Below, piece by piece: positions 24,105-35,500 of a DNA stretch of 64,000 bases. Made by a program: the position numbers and the translations under genes. Each line of letters begins with the position of its first letter. The stretch's first letter is position 1. The DNA is from Eudorina sp. 2006-703-Eu-15 (Eukaryota > Chlorophyta > Chlorophyceae > Chlamydomonadales > Volvocaceae): contig BDSI01000104.1 in assembly GCA_003117195.1 (NCBI GenBank), forward strand, positions 252,896 to 316,895, read 5' to 3'. Below the pieces are notes generated by a model. The model did no database searches. It was given only the letters and a program-made list of their open reading frames with translations, and was not told the origin of the DNA.

Positions 24105-26436
24105 GCCTGGTGAGGGCGGGGACGGGGCGCGGGCGAGAGGAGATGAGGGCCGGAACGTGGAGGCGGCTCCAGAACCCCCGACCCGACCAGATGACCCGGA
24201 CAGGATGAATTGATCCGGAAAGGGATGACTGCTCTTCAAGATGAGCCAAACTGCCGTGAACACGGCTGTCGCTCGATGACCCGCGGGGTCCACTGTAACA
24301 TTATAAATAACGAGAAACAATAAGGCAAGCAAGATATATTTTTCCGTAGCCACAGAGAGGCCCTGCGTTCTCCGACGTGCATTGTTTTTATGATTATCTG
24401 ACGTGCATCAATTGACGATTATTTGGCGAGCATCAAATGACGATAAGAGGCCTTCCAAAGCCCATCCCCAGCCCATCCAAAACCCAAACCCGAGTCCCAT
24501 CCCCAGCCCATGCAGCCGGTCGTCCCCGGCCTCTGCAAAACCGATCGTATTTCCCCGTGACTGATGCCGAATACCCCCACCTGTTCGGAGGGGGAAGCCG
24601 GGCCGACTGCCGGTCTCCTCACGGGCAGCTCGGCGTGCCTGCAGTGGCTGCGCCTGTGGCTGCGGTTGGCCATGTGGCTCCGCCCGAGTCCGTACATCGC
24701 TGTACGGCTGCTGCTGTTGCTGCTCATACGGCTGCTGCTGATGCCTGGGGCGGCGGCTGGCGAAGTGCGTGGGTGACCGAGTATCGTGGACCGCCTGTGC
24801 TGCGCCCGACGGCTCCCGTACCAACGGCCCGCGAGACGGGACATTTCCGCTCTGCGGTGGGGCACCGACCCCTGCGCCGGCGGAGCGCTGAGACGGCAGC
24901 TGCCACCGCTCCTGATTTGGCTGCAGGGGCGCCTGCGATGCCGCCGGGGCGGACCGCTGCAACCGAGGCCGCAGCGCGGGCCCCTGCGGTGCAACGCGCA
25001 GGGGATCAGCAGCATGGTCGCCGTGAGCGGGATTGGCACCTAGATCCGCATAATTTAAGGAGTGCATGGAGCGCATGTACGACTCTTGTGGCGCATGTAC
25101 GACTCTTGTGGCGCATGTACGACTCTTGTGGCGCACGTGCGGCACAGCACAGCAAGGCGATGTGGGTCGGCAGAGGTGGTTCCCGCCCCGTCGACGGTGC
25201 CTACCCGTATATGGGGCGCGGAGTCAGCGTCCACGTCGCCACCAGCACCAGCTTTAATTGTACGCGTGCCAGCAGTGGAGTCGTGCGTTGACGCTGATGA
25301 ACTGACCCGTCGATTAGGGCCAACAACACGTCTTCGGGCTATGCCGTGCCATTTGGCAGCTGGCACTCGGCGACCAGAGCAGGAGGGGCCGACAACTCTT
25401 AGGAAGCTGCCGCATGTTCGGTCACGAATAGGCAGTGACATGGCTGAGGCCGACGTCGCACTACAACTGAATTGGTAGTGCGCCGACAAAAGGTCAGCAC
25501 AACTTGTCCCGTCTTTGCAAGAGAACTCAGACTTTCAAAGTACCACACCGATACCAACTGTATTTTGCGATGCCGTTGCTTAACTACGTAGCAACTCTGG
25601 CTGTGTGCTCTGGCTAGCAGGACAGCGTCTTGGCCAAGCAACGGATGTGTATATTGATGCAACTCTAATTATCAAGAAGGCAGGAGAAGTTTCCCTTGGC
25701 ACTGCGGCGGCCTTAAATACAAACTCGCCAGCGCGACCTTAGGGGTCCACACAGTTGTACCAGTAACACCGATGGCCGCCACAATGTTGAGGTATGCATG
25801 CAATTATTGCTGATCGTCGAGCTTCACACCCACGCTATCGACTTGTGACAGTTGGTCGTATATTTTTGTCCAGTATCGTCTTCGGTCGTCGTTCTCGCTT
25901 TCCCTGTGAATGTTCTGTGGCTGCGCGTAAGCATGACGTCCACTGTAAATGGATTGTGCAAGTGGCCGCGGCCGTTCCGTGAGCATCCCGTGTGCGCGAA
26001 GGTCCCACAGGGCGCCCTGCTTACCTGTTGGTTTCTAAATGCAAAGTTAATTTCAAGGGTTCGACAACATTGGTCACCGCGTGAGCGGGAAATGGCCGGA
26101 GTGAGGGATACGTACATACGCTTCGCGTACACATGCAGCGGGTTGCCGTTAACATGTAACCTGATTATAAGTAAGCGCGTCAGGGCAGTTCACTTCGCGA
26201 ACGTCGGAAGCCAGCTATGGCATGGATGGCAAAGTGTCGGCAAACGCCGTTCCCCACGTCGTGCAAAACACCTGCTGTCCAAGTACGTGCCCTTTACAGT
26301 AGCTTTGCGAACTCTAATATACGCGTGGCCCAGGCACTATGATTCCCGTGAAATTGTCTGCCACTACTATGGTTGCCGCGAAGATGTTCTGTTGAATTTG
26401 AGAATAGGCTGAACAGTGTCAGGACCCAGACCGAAA
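24105..26436. other. divergent spacer between tRNase Z and the PHD gene
   Basis: The stretch must contain both promoters. A Gln/Pro-rich open frame on the minus strand (24408-25145) and an overlapping plus-strand frame are both open, so neither is trusted as a gene. A 20-bp triplication lies at 25071-25130. The half nearest the PHD gene (25500-26430) is less GC-rich and has only short ORFs. Confidence 0.4.
25071..25130 (+). repeat. 20-bp tandem triplication
   Basis: Three perfect copies of GCGCATGTACGACTCTTGTG, followed by the start of a fourth. Confidence 0.9.
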
Positions 26437-29400
26437 ATGGATAATGCACGGGATCTTAACCTCTTGCGTGCCATGGGCGTTCCGGCCATGGAGGCCTACG
26501 CTCAGGCTCTCCGCGAGGGTGCGTGGCACGCCGGGGTACCGCCGGGGTCTCAACCTGCCTCTGCTGGCGCCATGCAGAGCGACTTCCATTCTTCAGAATA
26601 GTCTCTTTTACGCTATCAACAAGTCACGGCGCGCAGGGGCCTGCCGTTCTCGGCATTCAAGGACTCGCACTCGTTGGTTTTCCGCGGGGCAGAGTCCATG
26701 ACACCATCGTGAAACTTGCAAGCTCTTGTATTACAGCGCACTGGATCCACCGGGTTTTCCATGCCTGGGCTTTCTATCGCCTTTTGCCAGGCGCTCGAGA
26801 CTAGATGGCGCAAGCGCGTTGACTGCGCTGCCGGCTGCTTTCATAATTGCAAATTCGCAGGGACTATAGAGGAGCCTGACTACAAACGACACCGGATACT
26901 GCAGGCGCCACCTCCGCACAGGCATGACGGAACACCACTGTATGCCTCAGAAGGTCTGATGTCAGCCCCCATGGATGAACTGAAGTACGGATATCGGCAC
27001 GCCAATTACGATCAGCCACCTATGGGCCCCTACCAGGGCATGCCGAGCTATATGCCTCAGGGACGTGTTGCGCAGCTGCCGCCCGGCTACGCCGTCAACG
27101 CCGCGCACGTCCCCGTCGCGGAGCAAATGCCTTACGGCGACTACGCCGAAGGTGCTGCGCTTCCGCCAAAGCGACGTGGTCGGCCGCCGGGCCCCAAGGT
27201 TGGCAGACCCCGGGGTCCTGAAGGTTATGGGTATGACGAGGCCTATGACGACGCCTACGATGGGTACGACCCCGCTGACTCTGAGGGCCTGGATCCGGCC
27301 TATGATCCGGCCATGATGGCCGCCAGGGGGCGCAAGCGGAAGCCGCCCCGTGCGACCGCGGCCCAGTCGCTGGGGGACGACCCCGACTACGACCCACAGC
27401 CGATGCCCGTCGCGCCCGAGATGCCGGTCTACGCGCGTCGCGTCATGGGAAGCGTGCAGCAGGGCGGCGGGGGAGGACCGCCGATGCAGCCGCAGCCACC
27501 ACCACAACAGCCGTCGCCGCAGCCGCAGCCGCAGGTAAGGAGACGACATGTGCATTAAGGGGGGGAGGCAGCGGGCGGGGGCATAGCGTGTTGAACGTAT
27601 GTTCGGTTGCAGACCTTTCATGCATGGCATACCGTTACTGAGAAATGTCGGATTAGGGTCATCGTCTGCCGCTGACTCCACAGAGCCGGCTGCGGCCTGG
27701 ACGCGTGCTTTACAGAGCGAAATAAATATAACATGCCAGCCCATTATTACCTTTGTGAGCCTAAATAGCGTTCTTACCAGAGTCTCTTTTCAGGCCACGA
27801 CCAGGAGTAGACGGCGCTGCCCGTCCTTTGCCCGGTCTGCCCCCATAATTCCTTTCGCCCCCCCCCCTGCATCGCGCCTTCTTCACCCCACCAGGCCGCG
27901 CAACCCAATCTGCCGCGCGGCGGCCTCCTCTCCGGTGCAGTGCCGTACCCCCGCGGCATGATCCTCCTGGACCCCCAGGGCATGCCCGTCCGCCGCGGCC
28001 GCGGCCGGCCGCGCAAGGACTACCCGCCCGGCTACCGTCTGGTCCCCGAGGACTCGGTCCCGCCCGAGCTGCGCGCGCTGGTGCAGGGCAATGAGGAGGG
28101 TGAGGAGCAGCCACAGCCGGAGCCTGTAGAGGCGGTGGGTCAGGGCATGATGCCGCAGGCGGAGGGGCCGGTGATGAACTTGAATGTGGGCGGCGTGATG
28201 GGCGCGCAGCGGCGTGCTCTGGAGGACCCCTGGGGGCAGGAGCCGGTGCTGCCGCGGCGGCAGCAGCAGCAGCCGCAACACATTCAGCTGCAGCTGCAAC
28301 TGCACCCACAGCAAATGCAGCAGCTGCAGGAGGCGGCAGGTCAGCCCATGTCGCAGCACCAGCAGCAACAGCACCACCACCAGCAACTTCTTCTGCAGCA
28401 GCAGCAACAGCAGCAGTCGCAGCAACAGCAGCAACAGCAGCACGCCTACCACCAGCAGCAGCAACAGCAGCAACATCACCATTCGCAGGGTGCGCCGTAC
28501 CTGCACCAGCACCACCAACAGCAGCAGCAGCACCCGTCGCCCCAGCAGCAACAACAGCAGCACCACCAACAGCAGCAGCAGCTGCCCCACGGCCACATCC
28601 AGACCTACCGCGGGACCATGATGAACCTGCCGCAGCCCAACGGGGCCCAACATCTTTACCACGAGGCCCCGATGTCCAGCATGGACGCAGTGGTCGTGGC
28701 CGCCATCGCCATGGCCAAGGCCGCGGCCTCGGGCGGTTCGGGCCCACAGCGCCCCATGTCCTTGTCCGCAATGATGCCGACCGCGGGGGGCATGAAGCCG
28801 GGTGGGCCGGGGGCCATGGACGGGGGCGGCGGCGGCGGCATGCCGCAGCAGGGCGGCGGTGTTGTCCTGGAGGGAAACAGGTACGGCGGCGGCGGAGGGT
28901 ACTACGACGGGCACCGCGGCATGGGCGGCGGCGTCGGGGGCCATCCCGGGGGCATGCCGATGGGCCCGGGCGGCGGTCGCGGGATGCGACCGAGCGCCCC
29001 GGGCGGGCACTACTCCTACGGGATGCTGCGTGACGAGGACGACGGCTACCACGACGAGTTGCGGAGCGGTGCGGTCCAGGCCGGCGGTCGTCGCGCCGTG
29101 GGTGTGAAGGCCGAGCGCGCGAAAGCTGGGTGGCCGAGCGCCCTGGCGCGGGAGGAAGATACGTCCGAGGGGGCGGGTCGTGGCGGCGCTGGCGGCAGCG
29201 GCGGCGACCGGGAAGCGTCGCGCGACGGCGCGCTGCCGCCGAGTGGCGATGGCGACGGCGGGGCAGGCGCCTCCGCGGCGCCCCGGCGGGGCGGCGGCCG
29301 CCGCGGGGGCGATGACGGCGGGGCCGGCAACTTGTCTGGCGGCGGCGACCCGGTCATGCAGCAACGCCGGACGGGATCAGCGACCCGCTGGACCCGGACA

Positions 29401-32400
29401 ACGGCACGGACACAAACCTCCGGTAGCGGTTCGGGGGACGCGGGTGATGGCGCCGACGACCGCACGGCCGGCGACGTCACCGACTCCGCCTCTGACGGAG
29501 CCCCGCCGCCGCCGAGCCAGTGCCACCAAGACGATTGCGACCCGTACGCGGGCGCGTTCAAGGGCGACGGCGCGATGGTCATCCCGCAAGTCGACGGCGC
29601 CGACGACGACCACATGCTGGATAACGGCTTCGTCGCGACCGTCGCCGCGACCCACGCCGCCATCCTCGGCTCCGGATGCGGCGGCGGCGGCGTCGGCGAC
29701 ACCAATCGCGCGCTGCCGGGCCTCGCCGCGCAGCACTCGCACCCGATGGCGGCCGCGTCCAAGTACTTCTCCGGTGCCGGACACATGGCGGGCGCGCCGG
29801 CAGCCACCACCCTGGGCTCCCTGTCCTGGGGCACCGGGCCGGGTGGCGGCCATCAAGGCGCCCAGCTGCTGCCGTCCGGCGGCGCGCCGGGCTTCCCGCT
29901 GTCCTCCGGCATGCCGTTCTCCTTGGGCGGCGCAGGGCCCGCGGCGGTGTCCGCGCCCGGCATGGGACCGACCCACGGGGTGGCGGGCGGCGGCGCGGTC
30001 GGCGGGCTGATGGGTGTGGCGGGCGGGAACGCGGGGCTGGCCGCGCGGGGCTCGGGACCGCTGGCGGGGGGTCTGAACGTCGTTGAGGGAGCGCCCGCGT
30101 TGCGGCAGGGGTCCGTGCCGGGGGCGGGAAACGGGGCAGCGCACCCGGGGGTGCTCGCTCAGCTGGGGGCGGGGCATAGCACGTTCGTGCCGGCCCCGGG
30201 CGCAGCCGCCGCCGCGGCGCAGCCGCCGCAGCAGCCGCAGCTGCACACGGGCTTGCCGGCGTTCGCGCCCGGCAGCGCCGCCGGGCTGTCTCTATCGCAG
30301 CTGCAGCACCTGCAGCAATTGCAGCAACAGCAGCAGCTGGGTGGTGGTGGCGGCGGTCGCACGGCGGCGGCGGCGCAGGGCGCGGCAGGCCTGACTGCCA
30401 CTGAGCTTCGGGCGCTCGCCGTACAGGCTGGCGGCGCCGCCGTGAGCGGCGCACTGACCCATGGGTCGCCGGCAGTGGGCGGATCGGATGGGATTGCTGC
30501 CGCGGTGGCGGCCGCCGCCAGGGCGCGGCGGCCGCCGGTCCCACCCGGCCATCCAGCGGAGGGCAACGCACCTGATGTAATGGACATGGCGGCCAGCGGG
30601 CAACCGGCTGGTGCGCCGAAGCCGCAGGTTTTACCATCGCAGCAACCGCCGCCGCCACAGCCGGAGCTGGGCAGCGCGGCAGTGCCGGGCCAGTCGTCGG
30701 TGCTGCAGCACCTCATCAGGTTGCAGCAGCAACAGCAGCTGATGCAGCAACTGCAGCAGCAGAAGCTCGGTCAGGGTGGACCGCAGCAGCAGCCTGCAGC
30801 ACCGGCGCAACAGCAGCAACAGCAGCTGGCGTCTGCCAAGGTCAAGACCGAGTCGGCCGCGGCGCCACCCCGCGACGGCAAAGGCGAGTCCGGAACCGGC
30901 GGCACTGGTGGTACCGGAGCAAGTGGCGGTGGCCTGATCATCAAGCTGCCGGTCCCAAAGGGCTTCATGAGCCAGCAGGCGGCTGCGGCGGCGGCGCTGA
31001 AGGCCGCCGCCCAGGCAAAAAATGAGCACGCGGCGCCGAAGACCGACCCGGCGGGTCACCCCGCAGTGGCCAACGGCGGCAAAAGGGGCAGCAGCGGCGG
31101 CGGGGCGGGGCCGCCGGCCGCGGCAGAACAGCCGGCTGGCGGACGGCCGCGGCGCTCCGCGCCCGTGCCCGCGCGCTTCGCCGACGCACCCCTGTTCTCC
31201 AAACACGCCGGCGGTCGTGCCAAGGCCAGCAAGGACTCGGACGGAGATGACGGCGGCGGAGGCGGGGGCGCGGCCGCCGCCGCGGCGGCGGCGGCGGCGC
31301 CAACGATCGCTGCGCGGGCCTCCAAGCGGCAGGGAACAGTTTCGGCGGAGGGCGAGGACACGGAGGCAGGGGCCGAAGGCGAGGGCGGCGAGGAGGAGGC
31401 GGAGGGGGAGGAGGAGGGCGAGGAGGGGGAGGAGGCCGGCGAAGAGGAGGACGAGGAGGAGGAGGAGGTGCCGGACGGCGAGGAGGACGAGGACGACGTG
31501 TCGGATGAGGAAGTGCGGCGGGCCGTGGGGAAGAGCCGCAAGCCGCAGGTAAGGCCGTCCGTAGGGCAGCTCGGTGCGCGAGACGCCGGATGCGCGGTCA
31601 AGGTCTGGTCGCTCCAGGAAGGGGTGTGGCCGCCTGTGAGGGTTGTGAACGCTCTCGCCTAGGAAGCAGTCTGCCTTGCTTGCACTGGGCGGCAAGCACG
31701 GGTTGGCGCTGGTGTAGTTTGTCATTCGATTAGTCTTCTGCTGCCAAGCGGGACATTGGGCATGGCCAAGCGCGACGTTGGAACATTCGCAGGTCGTTTT
31801 CGCATGTCGCTAGACGACGTCCCAACGGCAATCGTGTAGCCCTAAACTTCCGACTTGCGGACTTGGTAGGGGATTCAAAGGGCGTGGACTTGCCTCCCCA
31901 AAGTGTTGAACGAACTCTGATGATTCTCCTCTTGGCATCCTCTTGGCATCTGCTTGTGAGCTTTCTGCTTGTAACCTTTCTGGCAAGGGCTGAGACCTGC
32001 GCACCCCTGCGCATCCCGACTCGCTCGCCGCGCCGCGCCCCGGCCGCCCGCACGCACGCACGCGTCCGTCTCGCCGCCGTCGGATGCCGGTCCACCCCCT
32101 AGCTGTCGGACGAGGCCGAGGCGAAGCGCCAGGCGTACCTAGCCCGCCGACGCGAGGCGGCGCGGAAGCTGCGCCGCGAGGCCGCCGAGCAACGCGAGAG
32201 GTTGCGGCAGCAGCAGCAGAACGGCGTGTCGCCTCCGCCGGGCGCGCCGGCAGCCGCGGCCGCCGGCGCCGGTACCGCGGCGGGGCCCGGCGGCCTCGCC
32301 GGCGGCAGCGAGGCCGACGGAGACTCCGAGACCGACCCGCACCAGCGTCTCCTCGAGAAGCAACAACAGCAGCAACAGCAGCAGACGAAGCTGACTGCCG

Positions 32401-32497
32401 CGGAGCGTCACGAGCGCGAACTGGCGCGGCGGCGCGAGCGGGAGAGGAAGCGTCGCGCGGAGTTGCGCCAACTGCGAGAAGCCAACAAGGCCGCGGA

Positions 32498-32528
<31 letters not shown>

Positions 32529-35500
32529 CATACGCAACAGCAACAATTGCAACTGGTGCTTCAGCAGCAGCAGCAACCGCAGCAGCTGCCGCCGCTGCCG
32601 CCGTCGCTGCAGCCCTTGCAGCACCTGGTGGGTCAGCTTCGTCCCATGGGTCTGTACGGAGCTGGATCTGGATCCGACGGCGCCGCTGTCACGGTGGTGC
32701 CGGCGGCGCTGCCGATCGCGCTGCCGCCTGTGGCGCTGGGGTCGGCCACGCTGCCGGACCCGGCGGCGGCGGTGACGGCGGGTGGTGGTGCCGCTGCCGC
32801 CAATGGCTCGAATGGAGAGCGGGTCGAGACGGCGGAGGAGCGCCGCGAGCGGCAGCTCGCACGGCGGCGGGAGCGGGAGCGGCAGCAGCGCGCGGAGGCG
32901 CGGAAGAGGCGGGAGGAGCAGCAAAAGCAGGCGGCCGCGGCAGCGGCCGGCTGCGCGACGGCGCAGCTGGGCTCCTCTACGGATCACGACACGGCGGCCG
33001 CGGGCGACGGCGACGACGCGGCCCCGCCGGAAGCGCCCGAGATCAAGCAAGAGGCGACTGTCCCACCGGGTGCCATTGTTCCCGTTGTTGCTACAGCTGC
33101 TGCTATAGCTACGGCTGCTGCTACGGCTGCCGTTGGGGGTCAGGAGGCGCCGCAGGCGAACGGCTCGGCGTTGGCGTTGGCGGCGGCGGGGAATAAGTCC
33201 GCCGGCGGCGACGTGAAGCCGCCGGCGCCGATCGCCACTGGGCTGACGGCGTCGACGCTCGCGTCGCTGGGGACGCTGCCATTCGCGCTGACGGCGGCGG
33301 CGGCGGCGCTGGCCGGCATCAAGGCGCCGCCGGGCTCCATCGTCATCCCGCTGCCGTCGTTGCCGCCGCTGATCCTGCCGCCCCCGCTGCCGCCGTCGTG
33401 TGGCGGGCCCATCATCCGGCTGCAACCGCCCGGCCGGCCGGCGGCTGCCTTGGCCTTGGCGCCGTCGCCGATCGCAACACCGGCGCCGGCTGCGACCACT
33501 GGCGGCGGCGACGGCGGCGGTGGTGGCGGCGGAGGTGACGGAGGCGGAGGTGACGGAGGCGGAGGTGGTGGCACGAACAGCGGTGGCGAGTGCGCGACCG
33601 GCTCGCCGTCAGGGAAGCGGCCGCGGCAGAAATTCCTGGGCACGCCAACGGAGAAGCGGGAACGAGAGCTGGCGGTGAAGCGCGAGCGGGAGCGTCTGCG
33701 GCGGCTGCGGCTCAAACAGGAGCGAATGGCGCGGCAGAGCGGCGCCGACGGAGGCGGAGGCGACGACGGTCCTGGCGGCGGCGGCGGCTCGGGCCGCCCG
33801 ACGTCGTCGGCGGCCGCGGGGGCCGCCAGCGGCCACACGACGTCGTCGGGGATGCAGCGGAGGCACCACCGCCGGGCGGGCGACGACGACGGCGACGGCG
33901 ACGACGGCGACGACGACAACCGTGACGCCGACGGCGGCGAGGAGCACGAGTCGGGCCGGCAGGAGGCGACGCAGCGCTCGAAGCGGCAGCGGCGGCCGGT
34001 ACGACGGCCCGACGACATGGCGTCGGGCTCGATCTCCGACGAGGATATGTCCGACGTCGGCGACGACGACGACGGCGACGCGGGTGGAGATGCCGACGGC
34101 AACGACAGCGGGCCGGACGGCGAGGAGGGCGGCGGCCAGCGCCGCGGCGCGAGCGCGACGCGCACCAACGCAGGCGACAACCCGAACGAGACGGCCATGG
34201 AGCGTCGTGAGCGCGAGCTGGCGATTAAGAGGGAGAGGGAGAGGGTGCGGCGGCAGCGTCTGAAGGAGGAGCGGGCGGCGGCGGCGGCGGCGGCGGCGAT
34301 GGGGACGGCGTCGCGGCGCCGGGAGACGCCCGTACGGGCGGCGGCGGTGGCGGTGCCCGCGGCCCCGACCACCTCGGGCCTGTGCGGTGGCGGCACGCCT
34401 GCCGCCGGCGGCGTGGGCGGCGCGGGCGCCGGTGCTGGCGCGGTGACGTCGGCGCCGCCGCTGGACAGCGCGGCGGCGGCGGCACGCAGGGAGCAGGCCC
34501 TCGCTGCGAAGCGGGAGCGCGAGCGGCAGCAGCGGCGGGAGCGGAAGCGCCGGCGGCTCGCTGACGGCCACGAGAAGGTACGACAGGACGACTCATCGTG
34601 TGTTTCGTCGCGAAAGCTGCGGCTCTCCCCGTAAGCCGCAATCTGTGGTTTGCAAGGCGGAAGGCGTTTCTCTCCATGCGTCATTGAGTTGAAAAGAACT
34701 GAGCGGCAAGGCAGACACTCGGTGGCAGTGCGGACGGCAAAATGTAGGACGCCAATCATTCTATGTGCGCTTACATTCGAATGTGATCGCGCTTCCCGTC
34801 TCTCCTGCGACCTCCTCGCGCCACACGTGATGGTGGGTTCATCGGGGATCCTTCTGGTGGCGTTTTCTCGTCCATCCTCCCCTGCCGTCGAAGCCCCCCA
34901 AACCCGTCGGCGTCTGGGTTGCCTCCCACTGCACCCGCTCGCGTTAATACCGACTGCTCGTGCTCCCTGCGATACCCCCGCCGCCGCCACCGTGGACACC
35001 GCCGCCGCCGCGGCCGCCGCTCGGGTCCCCTTCCTCCCCCCCGGGACAGGACGACGGCGGCTCCGACGGCGAGCAGGACCACGAGGGCGGCACCCCGCCG
35101 CCCTCCGGAGCGCCTCAGAAGGGCAACAGCGTCGCCTTTTACCGCACACTGCTGCGCCGGGTCAAGCGACAGGTGCAGCACATCAAGCAGGTGGGGTGCG
35201 CGGGGCGGTGGCGCCGTGTCTGGTGGTGGCTCGGGGGATGGAACGTGGAAGTGAAAAAAAGCCCCCAGACACGCCCAGCGCAGCTCGGTGGGTGGAAGTG
35301 GATGGCTCGGCGGCTGGTGGCTCGCTGGCTAGGGGGAAGTTGCCTGGGGGGGGGGGGTGCGTAGGGAGGGGTACCTGTACAGAAAGGCTGCAGCAGCACG
35401 ACGATCTGTACGGTGGTGTAGGTGGTGGGAGCGCGTCAGGCTTTCCGACACGCACGCGTGTGTCGCGCTTTTCCCGTGCATCCACCCGTGCCCACCCGCC

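Noticed and set aside
24105..24353. N-terminal extension of tRNase Z with a hydrophobic start
   Set aside because: The apparent first codon is GTG and there is no other ATG before 24104; the family start motif begins exactly at 24104.
24408..25145. Gln/Pro-rich minus-strand frame of 245 residues
   Set aside because: An overlapping plus-strand frame is equally open, internal repeats explain part of it, and no splice partner or domain was found. Not excluded, but not supported.
27883..29364. 493-residue minus-strand frame
   Set aside because: It mirrors the CAG/CAA runs of the PHD gene as Leu/Val runs and has no independent splice or domain support.
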